Positions 11,388 to 22,989 are shown, counted from the first letter of the stretch. The stretch is DNA of 64,000 bases from Brachypterus glaber (GCA_958510825.1 OY294044.1:72056095-72120094), one strand, 5' to 3'. Notes: generated from the sequence alone by a model not told the origin. Numbers and translations are program-made.

Positions 11388-11680
11388 AATAAATAAATTA
11401 AAAAAAAATCCGAAAAAAGTCTCTTTTTTCGTTTTAACGAAAAATAAATTGAAAAAAAAATAAAAAAAAGTTTTAACCTCAAATTCGGATTCAGCGCCTC
11501 AAAATACATAGGAAAAAAAACTATTGACCTTTTTTTGTGTGGCTAGGATATTTTTTTTTATAAAAATCGGGGTGGGGTAAGGGGGTAAAATGGGGTTAAA
11601 ACTTTTTTTTATTTTTTTTTCAATTTATTTTTCGTTAAATCGAAAAAAGAGACTTTTTTCGGAAAATAAAAAATTTATTT
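11388..11680. repeat. A/T-rich spacer with internal inverted repeat
   Basis: GAAAAAAGTCTCTTTTTTCG near 11412 pairs with CGAAAAAAGAGACTTTTTTC near 11640. The stretch lies between the Penelope 3' end and the right arm of the composite element. Confidence 0.7.
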
Positions 11681-12148
11681 TTTTTATTTATTTATTTTTA
11701 TTTTAATAAACCTAGACCTAAAGGAGAAAGTATTATCTTGTTGGCATCAGTTTTTTTCCTAGTGGAAATTGCAGAGATATGTTTAAACCTATTTTTCTCG
11801 GAAACTATTGACCTTTGATCAAAAGGTCCAATATGTTTTTTACGTAAAATTAATTAATAATTTTTTATCGAAATTGTATAATTCTTAAACATAAATTTGG
11901 AGAAATACAGAAACACTTTAAAACGACGCCTCTGACATACACACAATTGTATTTTTGGGTAAGTAGGGGAATAAATAACTTATATTACCACTATTAACCG
12001 CACTTAATTTTAACTTTTTTTATGATATAAAAAAATCTGAGGGTGGTGGAGACAAACTGCCTTCGGATTTGGATTCAGCGACCCAAAATTAGTATAAACC
12101 TATGTCTGGAATCTCAGTTAGAGAAATCTTTAGATTTGTCGACCAGTG

Positions 12149-12799
12149 CAATCTAATAAAAATGCAATTAGATAATTTTCTTCTTAGTTCACTTGCACCG
12201 TTAAATCCATCATCTTATTAAGTATTGTAAGGTCTGTAGTAATTAAAGTATCCAATAAATAACTCTGAAGAAAGTTTATTTAACTTGTTTATTTTGTATA
12301 TACCGTATTTGAGACGATGACAGTGGTCTTTTCCTGTTTAGCATAGCTTTTTACGTTAATTAAAACATTTTTTACAATTAAGAACTATAATATTATTGTG
12401 GAATGTTTATATAAAATTATTGTGGAATATTTATAATTTGAAAGCGTAATTGTCAAATTGACAAATGTACAGTCAATCAATAATTTAAGTTTGTACTCAT
12501 TTTTTTTTTAAGTTTGTACTCATTTTAATTTACCTTTGAGCCTGATATTAAAAGGGTGCATCGTGCATGCATGCATTCAATAAAATGGTAAAAAAAAAAT
12601 GTAATTGTAATAAATTCACTCCACATGATTATGTATCAAAACGTACTTAATAATAATTATAAAAATAATGGCATGACCAGCGAGAGGCAAAAATATGGGG
12701 TTTAGATCAATAACAATCGAAATCAAAAATTTGGTACTTGCGCAAGGTCCCCTAGCCCAAAGTTGATTACTGAAAAAAAGGTCAAAATTAACTGCCATG
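12149..12799. other. Sequence without recognised features
   Basis: AT-rich. The 64-codon - strand frame at 12616-12810 has no recognised domain. Confidence 0.35.
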
Positions 12800-14160
12800 G
12801 CCTCTTCCAAAGACCAAAGACATTTTTTAGTGTAGAATATTTTTCGTTAGATTTTTAAAAACTTTTTAAAATATATTCGTGTGCTACGTCACACATTCAA
12901 TCGCTAAAATGACAAGTTTTCAAAACTGACAGCATGAGTCAATAATATAACCTCAAAACATTCTAAAATCTAAAATAATATATTATATCGATCAATAATT
13001 ACAATTGGGATTCGATTGTTGAGTAACAGAACGCAGATCTAACACGATTAACTCACTGCAGTAATCCAGCAGTAATCCAGCGCATGCTGTTATGTAACAT
13101 TCTTTTGCAGAATTTTACAAAAATATCTACTTTTTTCTTTGCGAGCTAACAGTTTTTTTTTAATTGGCTAAAAGTACTCGCTTTTAATAGTATTTTCGTA
13201 AAAAAATTGCGGAATATTCATTAATAAACATTTGATTCTTAAAATATATCGCCTTCTAAATTCTGCGCACTGGTTTGCTTATTTTTGTTTTGACGGATGT
13301 CAAAGGTGGCTTCCGTTTAAGCAGTTGTAGTTTTATGAAATATAATAATAATTTGAGTGGGGTTACTGTGCGCATCAGGTCCACAAAAATGAACTATATT
13401 TTTGCACTGGTTTCTGGTTTTATTACTAAAACGTACTGTCTTGAATATAATTAGGTGCGGAAAATCCAGTTTTTTTTGTTAGAATATATAACAAAAGATT
13501 TTTAAAATACTCACGAATTTCTGTTTGATTTTTTTAATGGGAGGCGTTGGTTTACGTTAACAATGGTTTGGTTTGTTAGTTTGCTGGTTTGTTTTTTTTT
13601 AATGGGAGGCGTTGGTTTACGTTAATAATGGTTTGGTTTGACAGTTTGCTGGTTTGGTGTTTTTTTTTAATGGGAGGCATTTTTCAGATACGATATTTCA
13701 AAATTTAGAAGGCGATATATTTTAAGAATCAAATGTTTATTAATGAATATTCCGCAATTTTTTTACGAAAATACTATTAAAAGCGAGTACTTTTAGCCAA
13801 TTAAAAAAAAACTGTTAGCTCGCAAAGAAAAAAGTAGATATTTTTGTAAAATTCTGCAAAAGAATGTTACATAACCTTAAATTAATTTTTGTCATACGTC
13901 AAAACAAAAAAAAAGAAAATCAGTGCGCATGCGCTGGATTCTTCTCATTACTGCGGTGAGTGAAACTCAATTGTTGAGTCCCGGAGCACAGATCGGGGAA
14001 CAACATCTGTCTAAGGTTTCAAAAACTACGAATATTAAAAAAAAAATCGTTCTGACGTCACATATTTGACGCTAAAAAATTAAATTTTAGATCATTTTTT
14101 AAAAACTTGAAAAATATTCAACGCTAAAAAAAGTCCAAAGATGAGATGCTTTGGGAATCA
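12800..14160. mobile_element. Large foldback element with two-tier inverted repeats
   Basis: The inner arms 13090-13262 and 13702-13874 pair almost perfectly (for example TTATGTAACATTCTTTTGCA against its complement, and GCGAGCTAACAG / CTGTTAGCTCGC). Outside them, weaker pairing continues: CCAGCGCATGC with GCATGCGCTGG, and CAAAGACATTTTTTAG near 12816 with its degraded counterpart near 14130. The centre (13536-13678) has a GGGAGGCGTTGGTTTACGTT unit repeated with a period of about 65-68 bp. No transposase is present. The outer limits are approximate. Confidence 0.75.
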
Positions 14161-14673
14161 TTTTTTTACTAAATGTTCCCAGTGTTTATTAAAATAATTT
14201 GTTTTTAATTTCAAAACTGTTATTTCAACCGCACAGCAATTATCCAGTACCTTTGTACCGATTTAACGCAATATTAAAACAGAAATATAAAGTTATAAAT
14301 TTAAGTCTGAGTTCGCTAGTGTCAATTAATGTGCGCTTTTTCATTGAGTTCAGAGTTCAATCGAGATTTATTTAATTAAATCTCCTCGAATCTCTTTTAT
14401 TGTGTCTACAAATAGAACAATCTTGATTTACTTTGTTTCATATTTATGGCTTTTAAGAGAAGAATAAAAAAACATATAAACAAAGCCGGATATTAATTTC
14501 TTGCGCCTTACACCAAAAATTATTTTGCGCCTTTTTGACGCCTTCGCCAAAATTTTAAAATTATTACTAAACGAGATATTTACTTAAAGTTTTAATGTCT
14601 TTCTCTTTTACTTTTCCCGAGAAAACTAAAATAAAATTTATGCTTATTTACGTTTCTCTCCAAACCAAAACGT
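14161..14673. other. Sequence without recognised features
   Basis: AT-rich non-coding sequence between two elements. Confidence 0.35.
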
Positions 14674-14681
14674 GGCATGGA

Positions 14682-15334
14682 CAGGGCCGTAGCGAAGGAG
14701 ATTTGGTGGGGGGAGGAGGTCAAAAATTACAATTTTTTTTGGTCTAAAAACACAACTTTTTTCCTCGACAAAAAAAAGTTCATGACTAAAAAAAAAAGTC
14801 CCACCCTTTCTTAAAACACAAAAAGTTCATGACTAAAAAAAAAAAAATTTATTGTTTATATTTTTTCAAGGTTTGAGAATCCTTACTTTTATATTTCTTC
14901 TATCTATCCATGAAGTTTACAACTTTTTTCACAAGATTAAAACTTTATAATTTTATTATTTTTAACCCATGAAATATGCAAGTTTTATATTTTGAATCCA
15001 CGAAATATGCAAGTTTTTTGAAAATCCTAACTTTTATATTTTTAATACATGAAATTTACCAATTTTTTCCCAAAATTAAAAATTTATTATTTTATTATGT
15101 TTATCCCATGAAAAAATATGCAACTTTTATATTTTTAATCCATGAAATATGCAAAAAAAATATTCTAAGGTTTAAAAATGCCAATTTTTATATTTTTAAG
15201 CCATAAAATTTAAAACTTTTTTTCCCAAAATTAAAAATTTATTATTTTTTTTTTAACCCATGAAATATGCAACTTTTATGTTGTTAATTCATGAAATATG
15301 CAACTTTTTTGATTTCAAGACAGCTACGGCCCTG
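14682..15334. mobile_element. hAT-type non-autonomous element (653 bp) with 8-bp target duplication
   Basis: The terminal inverted repeats are CAGGGCCGTAGC on the left and GCTACGGCCCTG on the right, a perfect 12 bp. They are flanked by GGCATGGA (14674-14681) and GGCATGGG (15335-15342), an 8-bp direct repeat with one mismatch. An 8-bp duplication with a CAGGG-type end is characteristic of hAT transposons. The interior is not coding: it is an array of roughly 40-bp units of the type CATGAAATATGCAACTTTTA at about 14905-15310. Confidence 0.85.
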
Positions 15335-15342
15335 GGCATGGG

Positions 15343-15985
15343 GATATACAGACGTATGGTTAGACGGACGCACATTTTTAAAAGTTGTTTAGAATTGTAT
15401 ATAGCACTGGATTTTGGGATCCGAAGTAAACGTATAATGCTCCTTTACAGTGAAGCTGCGATGAGTAAATAATGATAGCATGTTAGAGTGAATTTTATAA
15501 CATTTACACACCTTTCATTTTTTAAACTGCACTAATCACAACGTTACGAATCATTTATTTTTAATTATTGCCTACAACAATCTGCTTTACGTCTATAAAT
15601 TTCAAATAATTAGGATAAATCAAATGGCTTTATTTTCTTTTTCACTTTTTAAATATTCAGAATCGGGTTACATAATTTTAAGGGCTTTGCCGTTCATAAA
15701 TTATTTACAATATGAAAAAATTAAAAAATCGTGTAATTTTATTTTTAGGTTTCTCGTTTTTTAACGCGGCTAATGTAGTTTCTAAAATAACTTATAAATT
15801 TATAAAGGCTATAGTTAGTCATACATCAGGTAATGTGGAAGTTTATTGCATCATGTGCATTTTGATATAACATAATAACAAAAAAAAAATATGGCTCTTG
15901 CCTTACACGAGCTCTTACACTGTGCAAGTTTAAAGCGAAATAAATTTTACAACAACAGAATAGGCACCATTAAAATAATTAATAT
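15343..15985. other. Sequence without recognised features
   Basis: AT-rich. The 70-codon frame at 15260-15472 starts inside the hAT element and runs past its edge, so it is not a gene. Confidence 0.35.
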
Positions 15986-16379
15986 TAATGGAGGTCTCTA
16001 CAACTAGAATTATGAAACAAAAGACGTCTACCCTATCTCTATCTCATTTGTGCTACACTTTCCAGCCAACCAAATAAATACTGTATTTGTTTTTCACACA
16101 ACAAATACAGTATTTGGCTGGCCGGAAGGTGTAGCAGTGAGCGGCATGAACGAACATAGCTAATGTGAATCTGTAGAATAAGATAATTCTACTAAAACTT
16201 AGATGGCGCCAGTAATTTCTTTACACTTTTCGCCCGGCCAAGTAAATATTGTATTTGTTCAACAAAGAACAAATACAGAATTTGTTTGGTTGGGTGGAAG
16301 TGGGAGTGTATGTATGTTTTCTATCCTTTTTGGGTAGAACTTTTTTCCCTGTTTAATCTAACGGGAGAAATCTCCATTA
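15986..16379. mobile_element. MITE-like element with TAATGGAG ends, copy 1
   Basis: The ends are TAATGGAG and CTCCATTA. Inside are two hairpin modules built on CAAATACTGTATTTGTT-type sequence flanked by GCCAACC / GGCTGGCC. A shorter copy of the same family is at 24003-24336 inside the FAM107 intron, which shows that the family is mobile. Confidence 0.8.
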
Positions 16380-16484
16380 TATTTTACTGTACTTATCCTT
16401 TTTTGACATTTACCACAAAAAAATATAATCGAACGTACACATTTGCTGAAGAAGTTTAAAACAGAATTGGAGGTTTAAATAATA

Positions 16485-16635
16485 AATAAAATAAAGAACT
16501 TTCACTTTCGGGTTTAGACCGTGTTAATGGATTTTCACTTTCCTTAGGAAAGTGAAAATCCATTAACACGGTCTAAACCCGAAAGTGAAAGTTCTTTATA
16601 TCTTAATGGCCGTGAAAGCTTAAAATCTAAAATAA
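16485..16635. mobile_element. Penelope-like termini, head-to-head, no body
   Basis: The 51-bp terminal sequence of the Penelope element occurs on the - strand (ending GGATTTTCACTTTCC), then four bases (TTAG), then on the + strand (GAAAGTGAAAATCC onward through GGCCGTGAAAGC and TAAAATCTAAAATAAATAAA). The joint copies the junction seen at 9330/9331 but with all coding sequence missing. Confidence 0.85.
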
Positions 16636-16734
16636 ATAAAATATAATTCGGTTGGCAAGTAATAAAGGGAAATAAATATAACTAAAATACACTGCCCAGT
16701 AAAAGAGCTTTACCATTTTTCACCTCTGCACGTA

Positions 16735-17290
16735 AAATGGATTTTTTATTAGATTCTCTTTCAGCAACCTGAAAAACCCCAATATACCAATTTTCACGAA
16801 AAGTACCCCCGCCCCTTTGGGGGTGGAGTTAGAATTTTTTTATAATCAGATTCACTTTCAGCAACCTTAAAAACCCCAATATACCAGTTTTTACGAGAAC
16901 TACCCCTCACCCATCAAGGGGTGAAATTATAAAAAAAAATATTGTCAGATTCATATTCGTCGACCCCAAAAACCCCGATACATTGAAAATATTTAAAAAT
17001 ATTTACCCCCTTGCCCCTGCGGGGGTGGAGAAAATTTTTATTATCAGATTCAATTTCAGCAACCTTAAAAACCCCTATATAGCAATTTTTAAATTTTTGT
17101 AAAAAAACTGTATTTTTCCTGTATGCCCCCCTTGCCGCAACAGAACAATCCCGAGCGAGAACTTTTGGTAACGTACCTGTATGCCAAATTTTAAGTCTCT
17201 AGCGTAAAGCGTTCTTAAGTTATCGTGGCCAGAAGGTTTCCCGGACAGACTGATCGACCGATCGATCGACCGAGCTACAATTTTTTTTAT
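16735..17290 (+). repeat. Satellite-like array, about 97-bp units, locus A
   Basis: Units begin near 16762, 16859, 16952 and 17057. The consensus features are CAGCAACCTGAAAAACCCC, AATATACCAATTTTCACGAA, a pair CCCC..GGGGGTGGAG that can form a short hairpin, and TTATAATCAGATTCACTTTC. The array runs into TTGCCGCAACAGAACAATCC, CAAATTTTAAGTCTCTAGCG and TTCTTAAGTTATCGTGGCC, ending in GATCGACCGATCGATCGACC. The same unit and tail recur at 22545-22805 and 23020-23560. Confidence 0.85.
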
Positions 17291-17607
17291 TGACATGAAA
17301 CGTTACAAAACGCAAAAATACGCAAAAAAAATTGAAAATTTTTGCACGAATACAAGGCTTTCCAAAATTTTGAAAATTTTCAAAATGGGAAAGCCAAAGC
17401 AACCAAAATAACCAAAATTGCTTGAAAAATGTAAATAATTCTAAATGAAATGTATAACAAAATATTGTTGGCGCAAGCGCATTGTTAAAATATTTCTTAA
17501 CACAAACTTTCATACCAAAATTGCATAGAGTAAGACTGCTTTCAGGACTAATTTTTGTAGGGACCTTTACATAGTTTTTAATATAATCGTTCTATAAAAT
17601 TAACAAG

Positions 17608-18235
17608 CCGTGAAGATATGTAATGCTACTCATTCCATTCCATTCACAGTGAATAAATACTATATTGCATTTTCCCAAATAATATTTATTATTATTATAT
17701 TATTATTATTATTATTATTATTTATAATAATATTAGGTACTTAAAAAAAATTAATTAAAAAAAACAAAAGTTTTTTTTCAAGATCTTTTTTTAAGTTGTT
17801 TTTTTAAAAACCAACAAAATTTTTGAAATTTTTTTTAAAAAAAAAACAAAAAAAAAATTTATTTGCGAAAAACGAAAACGAATAAATTAAAATAATAGTT
17901 TTTTTTTAATTTTTTTTAAGTTTAACTCCCCATAACTTTTTTGTTTTTGGTGCGGATTACTTCTAAAATTTTTCCTGAAAAGTTACGTTAACTGAAATTT
18001 TTTTTCAGCTTTCGATTTTTTTAAAAGTTTAACCTCCCATAACTTTTTTGTTTTTTGGGGATTACTTTCAAAAAATAATAGGGATCTTCCCCTCATAGAA
18101 CTTGATTTATCCTGAAAACTTCAAGTCGATTGGATTATTCGTTCTTGAGTTATCGTGTTAACAAAAATCGTGACATCGGGCGGACGGACGGAAAAAAAAG
18201 TCTTATTTTTTCATAAAACAAATTTATAGTCAAGG
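17608..18235 (+). repeat. Dispersed AT-rich repeat (CGGACGG tail), copy 1
   Basis: It starts near GCCGTGAAGATATGTAATGC, contains a TTA microsatellite (about 17690-17722) and long poly-A/T blocks, and ends with GATTATTCGTTCTTGAGTTA followed by CGGGCGGACGGACGG. Copies in the opposite orientation lie at 58484-58770 and 58800-59660, with a partial one at 60030-60300. No coding capacity seen. Confidence 0.75.
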
Positions 18236-18365
18236 GAGCGTTCAAGTATTACGTAACGCGAAATTTGGCCATTTTTAACCCCCCCCCCCATGTAACGCGG
18301 CGTAACATTTTCGAGACCCCCCCCATATTTGTTACGTAACATTTTACAAAAAGTAAAAAAAATTA
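18236..18365. repeat. TTACGTAAC dispersed repeat, copy 1
   Basis: GGGAGCGTTCAAGTATTACG leads into runs of C and ends with GTTACGTAACATTTTAC. Relatives occur at 22512-22545, 31513-31565, 45282-45360 and, as a complete inverted pair, 48717-48852. Confidence 0.75.
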
Positions 18366-18387
18366 AAGGAAATTTTGCTTTATGGTT

Positions 18388-18480
18388 TAAACCGGTTTTT
18401 AACCGGTTATTGCTTCCGTGTTTTAACCCTAAACCGGTCTGATGTAATTTCCGAAACCGGTTAACCGAAAACCGGTTATT
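18388..18480. promoter_or_regulatory. Cluster of five ACCGGT sites
   Basis: ACCGGT occurs at 18391, 18402, 18433, 18456 and 18471, mostly as AACCGGTT or AAACCGGTTA. This matches the Grainyhead-type recognition sequence (established knowledge). It could equally be the end of a transposable element: it runs into GGTTTTCCATCTCTAATTG, and transposon ends built of AACCGGTT repeats are known in invertebrates. Only the sequence cluster is certain. Confidence 0.4.
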
Positions 18481-18484
18481 GGCT

Positions 18485-19600
18485 ATGGTTTTCCATCTCT
18501 AATTGTTTTTGTTTAGAGGATTTAGTTAACTGTTAACCACGCCGTGTGCAATAAAATTTGCAAGGAATCCGTCTCTTTAAGCCTAGATCATTGTTAAAAA
18601 AGTGATCCGATAAACATTTTATAAGTTTATAATTTTTTAAGTGTTACGTAACATTTTTACACCCTGACACATAAAAGAGTACACCTTTCGGAATTTTTTA
18701 ATATAATTTAACATTAGCTATTGTTAGATTACATTTAAAAATTTGTCTCTTTAAATCCTCTGTTCCTTGAAAAAAAATTTATACATATATTGTTTTATGC
18801 AGAATCAACTCTTAAAGTTTTGTAACCTATTGCTAAATTAATATCCGTTTCGAATGCCCATAAGATGTTTGTTAGAGGGCATTTTTCCACATAAAAAATC
18901 ATAATTTTCCTCTTTGCAGTCCTAAAGAAGGGCAAAGCTATAAGTTAAAATTGTTGTTATAACTCATAACTAGATAATTTAAGTATGATGTTTTAAGTCA
19001 AATAAAAATAAATGGAAAAAATAACAGATGACTGTTATGGTATTATAAATAACATGTTAACAAGACTGTTTTGAATATTTCTGTAATAAACGTCATGTAC
19101 TAAACATGTTCATAATCGTTTGTAGAATTATGGTTTGATGTTTTTTCAGAAATATTAAATGAGTTTAAAACCTCGTTTAAAACTGTAAACTTAATTTTGT
19201 TTTTGTTTATTTATTTACTTTAAAAGGTTATTTACAGGCCATCTTTTTAAAAACATGGCTACAGTCTTTCTACTTATTTTTATAATCAATGTTTCATAAA
19301 TGCAGGTTGTTTTTAAAATAGGATCATTAATTTTAAGGGGGTGGTCCAGGGGGTAATATGAAAGTTGCTCTAAATATATCGTCGCCTAGTATCGTCTAGA
19401 ACAAGATAATACTACGACGACCATATGTCTTAAGGGAGCTACGCCCCTATATAAGGGACTTAAAAAAATCGGTTTTTATTTAATAACCCTTTGAGCTATA
19501 GCGATAACGAGGTTATCTATTTATATTGTTCTCTAATTAGAGGTATATCTCGAAAGACTATTTTTTAACATTCAAATTTATAATCATAATTACAGTTGTA
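18485..19600. other. Sequence without genes; fragment of another repeat
   Basis: Mostly AT-rich single-copy-looking sequence. Positions about 19415-19520 (TAAGGGAGCTACGCCCC, ATCGGTTTTTATTTAATAAC) match the inner part of the foldback element at 49675-50876. Confidence 0.5.
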
Positions 19601-19602
19601 TG

Positions 19603-19690
19603 GGTTAGCAGAAACGCAGTAAAAGAAGATAACAATACAGTCGATTTTTCTGTGACTGGATAGTCTCCTTTTACTGCGTTTTTGCTAAGC
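19603..19690. repeat. Short hairpin, 25-bp arms
   Basis: TTAGCAGAAACGCAGTAAAA pairs with TTTTACTGCGTTTTTGCTAA across a loop of about 35 bases. Confidence 0.7.
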
Positions 19691-19970
19691 AGGATAATTT
19701 TATACCTACCTAGTAAATCGATATAAACATATATATTTTAGTTATTTATTGACAATAAAAGGTGTCTTTTTTTGATATGTGAAATTAATTTTTTTATTAT
19801 TCAAAAGGCTATTAACAATTATAATTGTTAACTGTTCTAAACAATTTGTTTGTTCAAGTTTAGAATAGAATAGCGTTTATTGTGTTTAAAAGTAGATAAA
19901 TATTACAAAAATTTACATATTAATCTTATAAGCTAATTATATTATAATAATTAATATAAAATGTTAATAT

Positions 19971-20624
19971 ACAGGGTGATCAATAACTGGCATGCCAAAA
20001 TTTAATATGTGATTCTATATCCAAAAATATCAAAAAAAGTTTCCATAAAGGTTGGTCCGCAAATGAGCCCTTTAAAATTGTAATAAAAATAAGGTTTTTA
20101 ATTAATAACTCTGGAACCCTTTAAGCTAGATCGACGAGCTTTTGCATTATACTAGTATTAATAAGAGCAATAAGTTTATGTTAATTTATTTTGTTGAATT
20201 TATCCAGAGGCAACCCCAGACGGAAAAATGTATTAGGCTCAACACATTTTTCCCCAAACTTTTTTATGTGTACTTTTTTTGTTTTGCTTGTTTGTAAAAA
20301 AATGGTTTCCTTGAGTAAAAATACATAAAAAATGTCATATAGTGTAATACTTTAGGAGCAACCGTTTAAAAAAAAATGAATTAAGAGGAAGTAACATTTT
20401 GTGCCACCAAAAACGTTACTCATTTAATATAAAATTTAGGTATTTTGGTGAAGAATACTTTTTTGCTCAGTATGAAACGAAGAATCACCATGCATCATTA
20501 ACATTTATTGATGCTTTTTTTTTTGTTCCCCATTCAATTTGTCATCTTCGAAGAACTTTTTTTCATATTTTTGAATGTAGAATCACCTCTTAAATTTTGG
20601 CATGGCAGTTACTGATCACCCTGT
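19971..20624. mobile_element. Foldback element with ACAGGGTGATCA ends
   Basis: ACAGGGTGATCAATAACTGG on the left mirrors CAGTTACTGATCACCCTGT on the right. Pairing continues inward (CATGCCAAAATTTAA with TTAAATTTTGGCATG; GATTCTA with TAGAATC). AT lies at both flanks. No coding sequence; the 64-codon frame at 20399-20593 lies inside the right arm. Confidence 0.85.
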
Positions 20625-20629
20625 ATGTG

Positions 20630-21155
20630 ATATAACAGTTTAAAATATATAGTCCAAAAGATGATGTTCGCATCTATGCGAACCACGCTATAGCGATTCA
20701 ACATATGAAACCAAGATGTTTTGTACTGTACATGTTATTTTACAATAATAGGTTATTGTTTAAAAGAAAATCTTATTAACTTATTATTTCTCATAATTTT
20801 ATACTCTTCGAAGTCTATTTCAATTATAATTTTGCGTTTCCCGAAAGTAGAAGAGCTGGTGACCATTCTCAATTAATTATTTTCTTCCGGCTATATTTTA
20901 TATATTATTTCTTAAGGGGTCTTTCTACCTTCAAATTTTTAAAATATTTTTTTTCACATTTTTTTATATAGAAAGAAAAGAGATATCATTTATATTCAAA
21001 AAATATAAAAATACAAATAAAAAATAGGATTTAGAATAAAATTTATGTTAAGGACAAAATTATGAAAATATTCCATCAATCTATTTTCTAATCATCGTAC
21101 AAAGTGATATTGGTAGACTGACAGTTTCGGGGAGTTTTTATTTATTATGTCTTTT
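20630..21155. other. Sequence without recognised genes
   Basis: AT-rich. No supported feature. Confidence 0.35.
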
Positions 21156-21394
21156 ACCCTATTAACCACAGTAACATATTTTTGCACATGCCTTAGCATT
21201 GATAAAGGCTATCATTTTATGTAACTTTTATTTGATAATTTTAACCAAGCATATGTCATTTTTTTGCCCCAATTTTTTTTATCTGTATTTTTTTGCACGA
21301 CCCTGGTTAAATTTCCAAATAAAAATTACATAAAATAAAAGCCTTTATCAATGTTAAGGCATGTGCAAAAATTTGTTACTGTGGTTAATAGGGT
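21156..21394. mobile_element. Palindromic element with ACCCTATTAACC ends
   Basis: Arms of about 50 bp: ACCCTATTAACCACAGTAAC and TTTTTGCACATGCCTTA on the left, their complements on the right ending GTGGTTAATAGGGT. A degraded ACAGGGTG-family end (GAACACCCTGTATATCC) follows near 21545. Confidence 0.8.
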
Positions 21395-22125
21395 AAGAAA
21401 GATATTAAATAATAACTCTTTTTTAGGGGCACTCTTAGAAGGGCCGTAGCTCCCTTAGGGCTCATTTCCGGATCAACCTTTATAGGAACTTTTTTTCTTA
21501 TTTTTGTATGTATAATCACCTCTAAAATTTCTCTACGCGAGTTGTGGAACACCCTGTATATCCAAACATTTATTATTTTTATATTAAATTAACGCAACCC
21601 TTAACTGCAATCAAAATAAGTTAAATTCATAGAGTTTTTGATAAAATAATCTTATTAAAAAAATCATAGTTTTTTAAAGAAATTAATTACCTAAAAAATA
21701 ATTTAATATTATTATGATTTGTTTAGAAGATGTAAATAAATTAAAGAATAGTTTAATAAAACGATCATTTTTTAAAAATATTATTTAAAGCGACAGTTAA
21801 AAAAATTGTATCTCAAAAACAAAAGTTAGTAGACAACTTTTGCTTAGGCACACATACTGCCTTTTGGGTGTATATTGATTGACATAAATTTTAATTAAAT
21901 AAGTAGCTTTAATAATAACGCAAAAAAACGATTGATCTGTTTTAGCTGGGACACCCTCTATATAATATGGAATGCAAAGCAATACAATGGGAGATCTCTT
22001 TACGGCTTGTAATTCATTTATAAAATAAATTGTTTTATTACAAGAAAAGTTTATAGACTAATAAATAGTGTTTATTAAAAGTCGCATGTTGAACACAATT
22101 GAAAAAAAAAACAAAATATTGTTAT
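21395..22125. other. Sequence with a single ACAGGGTG-type element end
   Basis: Positions 21425-21560 resemble the right end of the 19971 and 49675 element group (GGGCCGTAGCTCCCTTAGGG, TATAATCACCTCTAAAATTT, CACCCTGTAT). No matching left end was found nearby. The rest is AT-rich. Confidence 0.5.
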
Positions 22126-22440
22126 TGTATTTATTTATCCAATACATACAGATAATAAGACAATTACTAGCCTTATTTTAAATAAAGAAACTCATAAATA
22201 ACCCACACGTGGTTTATACTTTATAGAATGAAAATTATTTATTTTACCCACTTAACTGTCACTTTTTAAATTATTTTCTTGTATATGCCATTAAAATTTT
22301 TAATAAAAATATGAATTTCTAAGCTATTTATTGGAAAAAACTTTGAACTTCGTGAGTAAACTAATATTGCCCTCTCTAAAATAAACCCACTCTGCCTCCA
22401 GCCTCGTGTGTTAATTTTCTCATGAGCAATATCCTAGTTT
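22126..22440 (+). repeat. Dispersed repeat, copy 1
   Basis: Landmarks such as TCCAATACATACAGATAATA, ACCCACTTAACTGTCACTTT, TTTATTGGAAAAAACTTTGA and TAATTTTCTCATGAGCAATA recur in reverse order on the other strand at 35105-35365. No protein is encoded. Confidence 0.75.
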
Positions 22441-22544
22441 CTCGTACCATAAATAATTATTATTTCACTTTCATAATTTTTTAACCTCCGCAGATGTCAT
22501 TAACTGTAATGGATGTCCAGGGGAAGGTTTAAGAATTACGTAAC

Positions 22545-22805
22545 GCAATTTTGGAAAAGCTCAATATGCCAATTTTCACAAAAACTACCTCCATCCCTTA
22601 GGGGGTGAAATTAGAAACATTTTGTAATATTCAGCTTTAGAGACCTCAAAAACCTCAATATATAAATTTTCAAGAAAACTACCCCCTGCCCCTCAGGGGG
22701 TGGAGTAAGAATTTTTTTATTATCAGATTTTCAGCAACCTGAAAAACCCCAATATACCAATTTTCACGAAAACTACCCCCTGTCCTTTTGGGGTGAGATG
22801 GAAAA
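22545..22805 (+). repeat. 97-bp satellite-like units, locus B, first block
   Basis: Two to three units of the family at 16735-17290, with CCCCTCAGGGGGTGGAGT cores. Interrupted at about 22810-23020 by other sequence ending in a TTTA microsatellite. Confidence 0.8.
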
Positions 22806-22989
22806 TTTTAACATTGTTAAAAAATCATATTTTGGAAAATAACGTTGGCCTATTTTAAGAATGTTTTATTATATTATGTATATTACTATGTACCTGAATT
22901 ATTATTATAGTTTATAGAAACACAATATTACCTATAATATAAGGTTTTTTATGTAAATATTGACTGTTCGTAATAGCCTTAGCTAAATA

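Larger units (their letters stand above)
8007..12148. mobile_element. Composite element with CACTGG terminal inverted repeats, carrying a Penelope insertion
   Basis: The left end (8007) starts CACTGGTCGACAAATCTGAA and the right end (12148) is its inverted counterpart ending in GTCGACCAGTG. The trinucleotide CAA flanks both ends (8004-8006 and 12149-12151), as expected for a 3-bp target duplication. The inverted arms are long: about 8007-8750 pairs with about 11680-12148. CACTG ends with 3-bp duplications fit the EnSpm/CACTA group (established knowledge), but no such transposase is present, so the assignment is tentative. Two head-to-head Penelope-like copies occupy 8752-11387, nested inside. 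Confidence 0.75.

Noticed and set aside
16735..17290. Regular repeats resembling a CRISPR array
   Set aside because: The whole 97-bp unit repeats without unique spacers and the host is a eukaryote; it is satellite-type DNA.
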